A stretch of DNA of 64,000 nucleotides from Chondrosia reniformis (Eukaryota; Porifera; Demospongiae; Chondrillida; Chondrillidae). The notes beneath the pieces are model-generated. The model had not been told where the DNA came from. It saw nothing but the letters and a program-made list of their open reading frames with translations, and searched no databases. The DNA lies in the NCBI GenBank assembly GCA_947172415.1, contig OX359193.1, forward strand, positions 2,226,501 through 2,290,500, in the 5' to 3' direction. The stretch's first letter is position 1, and each line of letters begins with the position of its first letter. Made by a program: the position numbers and the translations under genes. Below, piece after piece: positions 11,585 through 22,600 of the stretch.

Positions 11585-11995
11585 CTAGATAAAGGGACTG
11601 GAGGAGATCTTGAGCAGGTCTTGGTCTTTTTCCCAGAGTGTACTTGATCTTGACCAGAAGATAATTTGGGTGCATGTGATGGAAGTCTTAGCTGCTCTGT
11701 CGAGGATGTTCCTAGCTGTACTTTGGCTTCCAGTTGCTTGGGCTACTGCATCCTTAGTTGACTTAAGATAGTGACCTAGGGTGCCGATTTCTACCGTATG
11801 GTAGGTGATCTTCAGGTTGGGGTGGTTTGCTTGGATGTCACTAAGGGTGTTGTCATATTTCCTTAATTTCCAAAGCTTTACCTTTGTGAGGCCTTCCATG
11901 GAGTTTTGTGGGATGGTGAGCTCAAGTATCAGGGCTGAGTTCGGTGAGATGATCACTATGTCAAAGACAGTTCTGTTGGGAAAGCAGCTATTCAA
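11585..11995 (-). pseudogene. retroelement C-terminal fragment (nuclease-like)
   Basis: The open stretch contains DIVIISPNSALILELTIP, a Lys-Leu-rich helix with KLRKYDNTL, then TVEIGTLG. The spacing D-IVI----I-ELT-P-----K--KY-------VEIG resembles the C-terminal nuclease-like domain seen at the end of some LINE-type polyproteins in invertebrates. It is a 136-residue fragment without the reverse transcriptase. Assignment to a clade is not possible from this sequence. Confidence 0.4.
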
Positions 11996-12430
11996 TTCCC
12001 AATATACGGTACTATCACTTCATCACTCAATCATTTTTTATCATTCTGTTTGCTGTTTAATGCACAAGTCACTGAAACAACCACTGGCACTTGCTCAGGC
12101 TCGCCCCTTAATGCCTTGCTTTCACTAGTATACCTTAGTACCCCAATTTGTGAAATTTTCGTGTTAAAATATTTTGTGGTTTGGGGGCAACCACGAAAAT
12201 ACGGTACAAATTTTGAAACCCGAACGTTGGTCGCGCTTTGCACGCACGTATCCGTACACATTCCTTACACATCCTGTTCATGGTCCTTTTTGAAGGCAAA
12301 CGTCTTTACCGACTGGCTTACGGATTGTGTTAATCGCCGAGAATGTGAATAACCGTTAACAAGTTTGACGGTGAAGTGTGAAATCAATTTCAAAAGTCAT
12401 GTAGTTTTAATCGTTAGGAGATTTGTCGAA

Positions 12431-13370
12431 AATGCCTTATTCCGTCTACGTTAAGCAACGGATAATGGAGTATTTTGATTTGGGAAAAACATATGGAGAT
12501 ATCGTTCGAGAATTATCGATAGAAGGGCACCAGGTATCAAAATCGGGAGTCTATCAATTTTGAAAAAATATAAACAGACTGGATTAGTCCAAAGAAAACC
12601 AGGATCTGGTGCAGCTCCAAAGGTTACTGATGAAATATTAAGAATAATTGATGACCAAATGGAAACTGATGATGAAACAACTACAATAGAACTACAGCAA
12701 CTGTTGAAGAGTAAAGGCTGCAATGCATCTTTTACATCTATTCTTTGCTGGAGATCTAATTTGAGTTGGAGTTCAAAGGGAACAAGATATTGCCAGATGA
12801 TCCGAGAGGCAAATAAAGAGAAGAGATTGCAATGGGCTAAGGAAAATGTTGGACTTTGGCAATGTTATATTTTCTGATGAGACCACTGTACAGATGGAAA
12901 CTCATAGACGAACCTGTTGTTTTAAGCGGGGTAGGAAACCTCGGTATAAGCCAAGATCTAATCATCCTCTCAAGCTGCATGTTTGCGGAGGCATCAGTAT
13001 GCGTGGAAGGACCAGCATTTGCATTTTTGAGGGTAAAATGAATGCTCCTTTGTATGTCTCAATTTTAGACTAAGCACTGGTACCATTTATATGATGGACA
13101 TCGCTTCCAACAGGATAATGATCCTAAGCATTGTTCTCAATTTGCAAGAAAGTTCTATGCAGAAAAAGGGATTAACTGGTGGCCAACACCACCCAAGTCT
13201 CCTGACTTGAACTCCATTTGATAATCTATGGCACGAGTTAAAAGAATATATACAACTAGTTACAAAGCCAAAATCAAAGGAAGAACTCATATGATCACAA
13301 TGATTTAATGAATTTTGGGAAACTGTATCCATGTAAAAGTGCCAAAAGTACATTGACCATTTGCAAAAGG
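12431..13370 (+). pseudogene. Tc1/mariner transposase remnant, copy 1
   Basis: A start (MPYSVYVKQRIMEYFDLGK) leads through a helix-turn-helix, an in-frame TGA at 12559, the linker KKYKQTGLVQRKPGSG, a frameshift near 12850, the first catalytic Asp (FSDETTVQ), the second Asp (QQDNDPKHC) and SPDLN, where the pattern usually continues to the third acidic residue but a stop intervenes. The stops and the frameshift make it dead. Related fragments occur four more times in the window. Upstream sequence (about 12270-12350) is shared with the small element at 48692-49064. Confidence 0.8.
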
Positions 13371-13546
13371 TTGTACGTACCTGAAGTAATTAAATACCAG
13401 GGTGATGCAACTGGATTCTATCTCATTTTTTATTGACTGACTCTGTATAATTTCACTTATTTATATATTTACTTACTGCATGATTGTCCAAATTTTAACC
13501 ATTCAATGTTCATAATATACGTGTATAAGTGTATAATGTATGTACG

Positions 13547-13932
13547 GTACGTACACAAAAAATCTTGACCTTCAAAGTTACGAATATGCAAAAGTCGGTT
13601 TCGAAGTAGCGAATGAAATTCGAAAAAAATCAAAGAAATTTAAAGAAGATCAAAGCAGTAACGAAAAGATTCGAAGATCATATTGCTTCGAAAAACTTTG
13701 AAAATATTTAAATCAACATGCGCTAGATTTTACTTTAACACTATCGTTCTTAGCGTTTTCGTAGGCATCTTAAATTAGAAAATATTTGTCAGGTATTTTA
13801 CCTTCGAAACTTAGCAAAGAAAATAGTTTTGAAGTAGCTTTGAAGGTTTTCCAAGATTTTCGCAGAATTTTGAAGCGAAAAAACAACATTGCGAACGAAG
13901 TAACGAAGAGTCAAGATTTTTTGTGTGCGTAC
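13547..13932. mobile_element. 386-bp MITE
   Basis: Inverted ends (left CACAAAAAATCTTGAC, right GTCAAGATTTTTTGTGTG) match at about 22 of 23 positions. The interior is rich in short TTCGAA-like words arranged partly as inverted copies. It has no coding capacity and the family is not identified. Confidence 0.7.
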
Positions 13933-14076
13933 TGTAAGTGTGTAGATGTGGAGTTAGGAAGTTACCTACGCCTATATATGCATTTCACACCCCCAAGATA
14001 TAAGATTAACTTACATTCTTCTTTAGAGTTCTCAACTTCAATCATGCAACCCAAAATGATTGTGCAATTTAGTTAA

Positions 14077-15026
14077 GGTAGTAGGGGGGGCTAAAGGCTT
14101 TCTTTGGGGTACATTGGTCTTAGTGATGTATCTCACTGACCATAATTCCGACTAACTCGAATTTTACATGCAAAATAACTAGGTAAATTACGCATTATTT
14201 AGTGTCAACCATAATTTGATTGGCTACTCTGTTACCAAGATATTTTAATTTAAAGTCGAGAAATGTCACCTCAAAAAGTGTCAAATAGCTCCACAAAAAG
14301 CTATCTACTTCTGCATAAATAAGCTGAGAAGCACCAAATTTGGTATATATATAATCTACAAGCATGGTTCACAGGACTACGGGAGTGAATCGCCATTCTT
14401 GCTTGTATTCTGGAATAATTCCTGTTTTCCAAAAAATCGCAATATCTTCGTCAAAACTTCGGGTATTCCAATTCACTCCCGTCAGTTTGTGCACGCTTTG
14501 GGTGCCTTTACAGGCAAGTTGTCCGCATTCGAATCGGTTGCAACCCAACGGACTAGTTAGATTTGCAACACCTTCGTTAACACTGATTCTATACAAATTA
14601 ACTACGGAAAAAAACATCTTACCATATTTTCGCCTTAAACAAACATCAAATCATAGAATTATCCATATTGTATACAATAATCAGTTAGTTAAAGGCCAGC
14701 GACTATAACGTTTATTCACCAGAGGAGAATGTTAACTCGGTCGAATTTGGCCCCATTAATTGTTGATTTCACACCTAATTTATCTATCACCTCCGTAAGT
14801 GTTTCTGAATGAATCTGTCGTGCCGAAAGTAAAGAAGAGAGTCACTCAACATCAAGTAGGCAATTAACGCTAAAATTTAACACAAGATAACACTTTCTTA
14901 TTCCTTTAATAATTCAAGTTTAGAAGTACAGACGGGTTTAAAAATCTAGATATCAAAAATAGACCACTAACCTAGCTGCTATACCAAAATTCATGTCGTT
15001 TCGACCCGATGGCCCCCCCTACTACC
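14077..15026. mobile_element. non-autonomous TTAA element, copy 1 (950 bp)
   Basis: The element starts GGTAGTAGGGGGGGCTA and ends with GCCCCCCCTACTACC, with TTAA directly outside both ends. A second copy of nearly the same sequence lies at 33974-34929. TTAA duplication is known for piggyBac and Kolobok superfamilies; the short GGTAG end does not decide between them. The open frames inside (for example 14364-14708) are repeated in the other copy and show no domain. Confidence 0.9.
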
Positions 15027-15984
15027 TTAAAATGGATGTTAAACCTAATTTCCTATTCAAAAGTGTCTAACTGGTGGGTTTAAAGCGCTAGCGATCGCTG
15101 GTACAGCGAGCACATCAGAGTCAAAAAAATCCATCAAGAGAAAATGTCTTGAAAGTTTGTCGGTCGCTCGACTGCTGTACCCAGGTTGAAGGAAGATAAC
15201 GCCCCTAAGAATCCTCCCCTGCCTTACAGATCAAAAGGATCAGCCAAACGTTGGAGTTGGACTATCGCCTGTGTGGCAGCCTCTGTCAACTTGACACACA
15301 GACTTTTTTGAAACATTCCATTTTACCAATAGTAGCTAATCCTTATTAATTTCATGGGTTTATTAATGTTAATTTTTCTTTACTGAATTAATCTCTTCTA
15401 GTAATGTAACAATTGTTTTATTAACATTTATAAATGTATGAATAAATAAATAAGCTGCATAGTGAATTAATAATCTATGTAATTGTTTGGAATTAAATAA
15501 TTTGGTGGCAATTTTAGACATACTAATTAAGTCTATAGTCTTGAGAGAGACTGTGGATATGTGCTATATGAATATACCCCATCCTGAAAATTGTGGTCAT
15601 TTTTTGTCTGGGACTGGGCTGACTATCAGGTTGCTTGCAGGTTGAGGTTTCCTTAAAGAAAACTATATCATCAATGCATATATGTAATCCATAACTATTT
15701 AAACTGAGAAGCCATGCATATGGAAGCAACCCAATTCCTAGGACAAGCTTCAAGAGAAGACTTGTTTCGCCCAATGCCAGGGCTCATCAGCTAGGATGGG
15801 GTAATGATAGTACATTATGTTGCTGTTTGAGGTGTGACGTTCACTTTAAAGACAAGGTGTGATCAATCACACCTATGGTATGATTGTCGAAGGGTGTGAC
15901 GTTCACACTAAAATATTAACAGTGCATGCATGTACAAGAAGAAATAAATAAAATATGTAAATAGTCAGCAGAGGTTTTTTCTTT
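15027..15984. other. spacer with small palindrome
   Basis: I see no gene. The palindrome AGGTGTGATCAATCACACCT lies at 15855-15874, between two direct copies of GGTGTGACGTTCAC (about 15831 and 15895), which could be a protein-binding cluster or an element end. Confidence 0.35.
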
Positions 15985-16390
15985 TTAGTCTTTTGCAAGC
16001 CTGGGCAAGTGCCTCCTGTATTTTAACCCAAGCTTTCTCAAAGGCTGCTGGTTGGTTTCCAAAGCGAGGGGAAATATTGAAAAGTGTCTTCTTCAATTTG
16101 TTCAGCTCTTTTTGGGGCAAAGCTGGACAATCCTTCCATTCTGTAGGAGTACACTTTCTAAGAACTACATGCCCAAAAACACTTCTCTGGCCAACTTAAT
16201 GTCGAGAAGGGTTATCTTGTCCTCACTTTGTAGTTAAGGGTACAGCTGTAAAACTTCTTCCACACTTTTTAAAGTGCTGCTGTTGATAACTTCTGATGGT
16301 AACTCTCTATATTTATACTTGGGTATAACAGGCATTAAATGTGGAGTAAGAGGAGATGAAATATCCACAATTGCTTGATAACCTTAGGTT
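15985..16390 (-). pseudogene. BEN-like domain protein remnant, copy A
   Basis: In three frames the minus strand reads IVDISSPLTPHLMPVIPKYK, ELPSEVINSSTLKSVEEVL, then CTPTEWKDCPALPQKELNKL and EALAQACKRLKRK at the end. This matches, block by block, the C-terminal region of the loci at 33308-35370 and 38605-39400. The order K-AREAIFG...CTP-GW-D-PALP...FP-FW...W---EA-AQACK-L is reminiscent of BEN DNA-binding domains. Internal stops and shifts show that it is dead. Confidence 0.5.
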
Positions 16391-17082
16391 GAATGCTTTC
16401 TGGAGCTAGTGTTGTATTATAATATTATCCTGATTGTATAATCAAATCAAATTTATTTTCCAATGACTGCATTCTACTATGCTAATCATCCTTTGATTGA
16501 GATGTGCTGTCTCTTCTTGAATGGTACCTATATAGAATTCCTGTCATCACCTGAAGTGGCTGTAGCAACTGTTCATGAGGTCCACTGCTTATCAGTATCT
16601 AACTGGGATGTGCTTCAAGCTGTATTACTGGGCAAAGAGGTTCTGGAGAATCCTCTAAAATCAACTTGCTGTGTATGTATCTGTCCACCATGTAGAGAAA
16701 CACACAAGATATTCCCTGTTTTTTCTACCACTTTATTTGCCTTCCGATGCTTATTGCTTCTTTTTTCGCCTTTCAAAAAAAGAGTTTGGCTCAAGTAGCC
16801 AATGGAATGTGTTCAAACTGCTATTCCTTTTCTGGGTGGGAAACAACTGTTTCCACTAAATTTTCTTCTAATGTTGAACTTGCTTTCATTACTTTAATTG
16901 GGACATAAAAATTCCCGACTAAATAATTGTCCTCTAAGAAAGTCATATTCTGTTTTGATCCTGAGAGAGGTTTACAAAACTATAAAACTTGCCAATAAAG
17001 CAGAATATATTATCACACATAAATATGCCGAGTTTGAAATTTAATTTCCAGATGTATCAGTCATTAATTGATACACCCTTGC
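16391..17082. other. spacer, nothing recognised
   Basis: A 111-codon open frame (16463-16798, plus) lacks any recognisable domain and has no matching splice or codon signal. I do not call it as a gene. Confidence 0.35.
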
Positions 17083-17930
17083 CTAACACCCTGGGTAATT
17101 TGAAAAAAAATCACTTATGTGTGAGTTATCCAACTTCACACAGCATGACACTCCATCATACAGGCTTTTTATCATTATGATCATTTTCTTTGATATACCA
17201 ATTCTTTGAAGCTTCTTCCATAGCAAATTCCTGTTAACTGAATCATATGCTTTACGTAAATCAATGGAAGCTACAGAACTACTCTTGTTACCCTTTAGTC
17301 TATTATGAATCACGATGATCAATGCACCCCCTCCATGGCCTAAACCCATTTTGTGCCTCACTGAGAACCTCCCTCAACTGTAGCCAATTCATTAATCTTC
17401 TGTTCAAAAGTAAACAAAATGTTTTATAAATAGTTGAAACTAACGTAATGCCTCTGAAATCATTTAAATCAATACTACTACTTTTCTTTGGGATAGGGAA
17501 AATCACTTCTTTCCTCCATTCTTTTGGTGAACATGCCTTTAGATAACACATATTAAATAACTTTACTAAGAATCTACAAGTTAAATCTTTCTTAATTGCT
17601 TCTGCTGGGATTCCATCAAATCCCATTGTCTTATGCTGTTTTAAGGTTGCTAATGCCTCCATCACTTCCTCTATTCTGATTTCATTATTTAGTAAGTCAT
17701 TATCATGCTCTGCCCAATCATGGTTATCACTCGCATTATTCTGAGAGGCTTGGCCTCCTCTGGAGAGCAGTTGTTGGAAATGATCCTTTAGATAGTCTTT
17801 GATTTCCGATTTATTTGTCTTAATTTCTCCTTTGTATTCAATTTTTGTAATATTATTACTCTTATTTTTATTACTATTAAAGTATTTCCAGAATTTCCTT
17901 GGATTATTTTAATCATGTTATTGATGTACC
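17083..17930 (-). pseudogene. LINE reverse transcriptase remnant
   Basis: Motifs in order on the minus strand are PRKFWKYFN (about 17900), GFDGIPAEAIKK, FPIPKKSSSIDLNDFRGITL, then SEAQNGFRP, a frameshift near 17310, and VASIDLRKAYDSVNR. These are the classic fingers and palm blocks of non-LTR reverse transcriptases (K-----G-DGIP-E, the I-K-----D---RGI-L block, then the first catalytic Asp in IDLRKAYD). The frameshift and the missing FADD box downstream make it a dead fragment. Confidence 0.85.
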
Positions 17931-18217
17931 TATTTCTTCTTATACTACGGTACAAGTCAGAAAAAAGTTGACGTATTACACCCGTAGATAAACCCGTAAT
18001 AGGATACGCACGGCTGTTTCCATTCCTATTCTGCCTGTCAACTTAGTTTTTCACGTGACTATTACGCAATATTTTTCTCCTTAGAGAAGCGAGAAATACC
18101 CCCTTTTAATATTTGTTATTTTGCCGTTTTTGGAGTATTTTTTTCTTTTATCAGATGGTGAGTATATTTACTACTACTTTTAAAAGAGTTTGGCACCATA
18201 AATTCGTTTCTTGGGAG
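17931..18217. repeat. CCCGTAGATA/GGAAACAGCCGTG repeat block
   Basis: This stretch (about 17960-18060) is a diverged inverted copy of 26690-26830. Shared words include CACGTGA, AACTAAATTGAC/AACTAAGTTGAC, GGAAACAGCCGTG and CCCGTAGATAA. It probably represents a short repetitive element linked to Tc1/mariner copies. Confidence 0.4.
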
Positions 18218-19037
18218 TTAATTCATTATTAAAATGTGAATTTTATCATTATGCTGTTTTCTCCCTTTTATAGGATCTTCCGACTTTTTGGATAACTTCT
18301 GACTGAGCTGAAGTAATCTTCTAAATATTAAAAGTGAGTCTACAATTGCTTGTTTCTGGGCCTCTTCATGTAAGGAAGAAATTCCGAAATTTTCTTTCAT
18401 AATCGGATTGCACCGGATATACGAATATGTGTATGTATATAGCGCTATCATTCAATGAAACTAAAGTAAGTAGTGTATATGCATAGCTTGAGTTAAACAT
18501 TTAGCTGGCCTACTTTTCCAGGTTTGTCTCACTCACTGTGCTGATATCTGACCAAGGGATAATTAAGAGTTAAGTTGTGTTAATACAACTATAGGCATGT
18601 AAATACCTGTTTCTGGAATTACTGCAATGCTGTCATCTAAAGAATCTGTGCACACGCTGTTGTCACTCACTTCAGAGTCTGTTTCAGGCACAAAAATTGA
18701 CTCGGATGTTTCTGCATATACATATAGTGTTACATATATGCTTAAGATTCAGTTTATTAGATAATTACTTACCTTCAAATATCAATGATGATTCATTAGA
18801 TGATGGCCCTGTTAAAAATCATAATCACATCATTCTAAAGATATAACATCACGTGACTTATATAACTTGCCATCAGAAAATAAATCTTGTGATATTTCTG
18901 GATCTATATACACAATACATTTGAATAGATCTATATAAGGTATTTAAAATACATAACTGATGGAATTGTAGAGATACTTGCCCTGGTTCTCCATTTGTTT
19001 GTCTTTGGGTTTAGGTTTAGGGTTTTCTTTTGATGAC
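18218..19037 (-). CDS. hypothetical acidic protein, multi-exon, partial
   Basis: Predicted exons are 19037-18982, 18903-18871, 18808-18773 and 18711-18607, then possibly 18443-18218. Their phases join exactly into one acidic, Ser-rich peptide (SSKENPKPKPKDKQMENQ, then DPEISQDLFSDG, SSNESSLIFEE, ESIFVPETDSEVSDNS). The last exon adds a helical segment (EEAQKQAIVDSLLIFRRLLQ) and a stop. The first two introns begin with GCAAGT, so they would be GC-AG introns. No domain is recognised. A 5' exon must lie upstream; a candidate near 19131-19190 does not fit the phase. The gene lies downstream of the RAG1-like gene on the same strand. Confidence 0.4.
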
Positions 19038-19683
19038 CTAAATAGCCAACAATTACCATATAGCAATTAACTACCTTGTTTAAGCCTTATGGTAAATTCA
19101 TGATCCTTATGGAACTGTATACATAGCTAGCTGCTTACATTCTGGATTAGACACAGCTGACTTCAGATTAGATGAAGCCTTTGAAAGCAACAGCTTATTT
19201 TATACTCTACAACATGGGAAACAGGAAGTAGGCAGTGTGTTAATTTCTAAACAGGACATATTTATCAGGTTTAGGCCTAAAAAAATTTTCTTTTATTTAT
19301 ATTTTTGTTATGCAATAAGTATTTGATGTATTTTATAAACAAGAGCCTATGGATATAGTGTTATCTAGTCTCATGCTCCCCAGAGTCCTCACACATGCAC
19401 TTTTGAGACTAGAAAACTGAGTTCACATGCCATGATCACTTAACTAACCAACTGTGCATGCATAATTTCTGGTGATCTGATAATATATTTAAAATGTTTT
19501 CATGCTGTAATCTCTTTTCTAGCAATATTATTGGACATAGCATAAAGATATTGGTAATGACACATCATGATATCAGAATTTTGGCAATTTTCGGTATATG
19601 CATGGCTGTTAAAACCTTACAGTATATGAGGATACATGCATAATTAAACTACATAATTACTAATTATTTCATTAAGTAATTAT
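19038..19683. other. spacer between acidic gene and RAG1-like gene
   Basis: This region probably holds the 3' UTR of the RAG1-like gene (on the high-coordinate side) and an unresolved 5' exon of the acidic gene. I see no repeat or terminal inverted repeat. Confidence 0.35.
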
Positions 19684-22600
19684 TTAAGTCTTTCGTTGCT
19701 TTATTGTTGGCCTTTCCTTTGTAGCCTGTGGGCAGATTTGTAGGCAATGTTCTCTCAGCATGGCTTTTAACTTTTCCGTAGGCTTCCTTAGGTTAGCATA
19801 AGTTCTTTCTAGCGCATTGAATAAATTGTGAATGGATTCAGCACCTTGTTCGCCATGCAAACCCAGACTGCATTGCCACCTTGTCATCATTGAAACAGCA
19901 TGATCCTCCAGCATATGCATTTTTGGTGTAATAGTTTCATCCGGGAAGGATTGCCTATAGCAACTTAGGAATAGATCCACTTTTGTTCCTGTAGATATAA
20001 ACACATGCATAAATGTTATGATTGGTTGAGGCCTATCACATCCTCAACAATTAACTAGTTAAGTGAACTCTTTTGCAGACCTATTTACCTTCAAAAACTG
20101 ACTTAAAAAGTGGTACAAAATGTCAAATTTTATACTGTGTCTAATATAACTTACTAAACGATTCAATATTGTCATCAGACATTGGAGATGCTGTAGTATA
20201 GATACCATAGCAATCAGAAAATAACAAGAATATTTTTTTGAAGTTTTCGGCTATTTGAAAAGCCTCCTCCCTGATTTCAGGAGAGTTATTTGTTGATACG
20301 GTGGAAAGGCTGCTGCACAGTTTGATGATGTTTTGATGCTATATGTAGGTAACAATAATTATGAGTGAGTCTATCTACAACATAGTTGCTTCATGTACGT
20401 ACGCACCTGACAACATTTGTGGACATGGTTACCCACAAATGTTCCACCAAAATAGGCTTGCCTTTGTACACCAATGGTAGACAGTGTCTGGTCTAAAGCT
20501 TCAATGTAAGGTCCATTGTGCTGTCTTATGTTATTATTTTGCAAGTGTTGTATCTGTTCCTTCTATAATACATGAGAGGATTAAGTTGTCTCATGCATCC
20601 AAGTGCTAAATACTAACCAATCTTTTAGCCTCCTGTCTGAAATCTTCGCATTCTTTTAGTAACATTTCTGCCTGACCACTGGCTTCCTCATCATCATCGA
20701 TTGAAATCCAAAGAGCTATTTCTTCAGCAGTTGTAGCATTATCCTCACATTGAGCTAATTGTTCTTGAAATTGTTGTAATTTTTGTAAGGTTGATACATA
20801 GTTAGTAAATTCAAGGGAGGCATTTTCTGGTATGTTTCCACTTGCAGCTGTCTTAGCATCTAACTTGTAGCAGGCATTTTCCAACATTTTAAATAGCTTA
20901 TTGAATATTCCAAGGCTCACGTGCAGTGCTGGAATAGCTACCTTCAAATGAACAGTTAATCATTGTATTCATTATTAATTAGGCATCATCAGGTGTTTAC
21001 AGAAAATACTGAATGATATGCATGTAACCATTTTGAGACCGTATGTACCTGTAACAAGCCCATAGTGAACCTCCTCATATTCCTACACATATATATTACA
21101 TTCAATTTTTCTATTTGATACCATATACATGCATGCTTAAACGTTCACTGGATATTCTGTTTGTATAGCAGGAATACATAGCATGTAGACTTTAAAATTA
21201 AAGCACGAAACATTTGTGGAGGGCAGAATAGCTGTAGAAGTTTAACATGTACAATAAGAGAGACCTTATTTAGACATTTTATATACTATTAATCTTTACT
21301 TACTTGATCTATTGGAATGTTGAGTATGATGTCATCTATTACGTTATTGTAGTATTTTGCATTCTTTTGTTTGCATCCTGCTGCTATAAATCTTTGAAAA
21401 TCACTTTGTAAAGTTGACAAGGTTCTTGAAGTAGCACAACCTCTCTCTGATCTTGGTTTTTGCATTTCCTTACCATCAATATGACACCATAAGCAACAGT
21501 GTTTACCTTAAAATGTTGATTAGTAAAATACAACACTTTTATTAGATTAACTGCTTGTGTTTCAAAGGCATACATACCATTTGCACCAGATATTCCATAT
21601 ATGCGAGAGAGGTACTCATAGTCTCCAAAGTGAAATACTCGTATTCGTTTACCACTGTGTAGGTAACATCTAATATGAAGCAGTTTTTATCAATTATACT
21701 ATAACTCACTTCCATTGTGTTGACTGAAGACTATCAATGTCTTCTCTGTACTGTAACAAAGCAAGCCTTAAATTTGGGCGGGAGTCATTAGCTCGGAAGA
21801 TACAAAAAACGAATGTGTTTCTTGGTGAATTTGGACTTTTTACATTGACAATCTGTTTAATCAGATGGCACAAATAGGAATATGTCCAGCGCCAAAGAGG
21901 AATGATAGATTAGTGCTCACTTGAAATGAACTTTTGAATGTTCCACCACCTTTGTCTCCACCAATTTTAACCCAGATTTCATCTTCAGGAATGACACTGT
22001 GCCAGCTCAATGCTTTTTCTCTATACATGAGTTAGGTTACAGAGTTTACCATGCATATGTATTAGCTGACCCAATGCCAGATTTGTATACCTGTCCAATT
22101 GATCAAGCTGTGATAAAACTGTTATCTTTAGATCTGCAAAATATGCCATAGGGGCTTGGCATAACTCCATACCACGTGATGGTAATGAACGAGAAAATGG
22201 CATGTTTTCTACCAGAATCTCTTCAGGAAGCCAATTATTGACTGTCGTTTTCATTGCCTTTTCACCAGCCATGTGTACTCCCCATTTGGACAGCCATCTA
22301 AACATAAAAATCACTGAATAGTTGGTAATACGGAACTGTTTTCTGTTAATAATTATTTGTTTAAATAGTGTACGTACCTCCTTATATGTCGCATCTTATG
22401 CCATGGTATGGCTAGATCAGCTTTGAAGGCCACACCTTCTTGAGAACTGATATCTATTGGATCCTGTAGTCCAGCTTGCTTCAATAAAGCTTCTCTCTCT
22501 GTTCGACAACATCTGTTTATCTCTGCTCCCATTTGGAACTGTTGTGAACTTGAACTTTTCCCACTTATTTCTTGTCTGAAACTAGAAAGTAGGATGCTTC

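Noticed and set aside
14364-14708. 114-codon open frame in the TTAA element
   Set aside because: It is not preserved at full length in the sister copy at 34 kb and has no domain.
16463-16798. 111-codon open frame
   Set aside because: No domain, no splice context and no support on either side.
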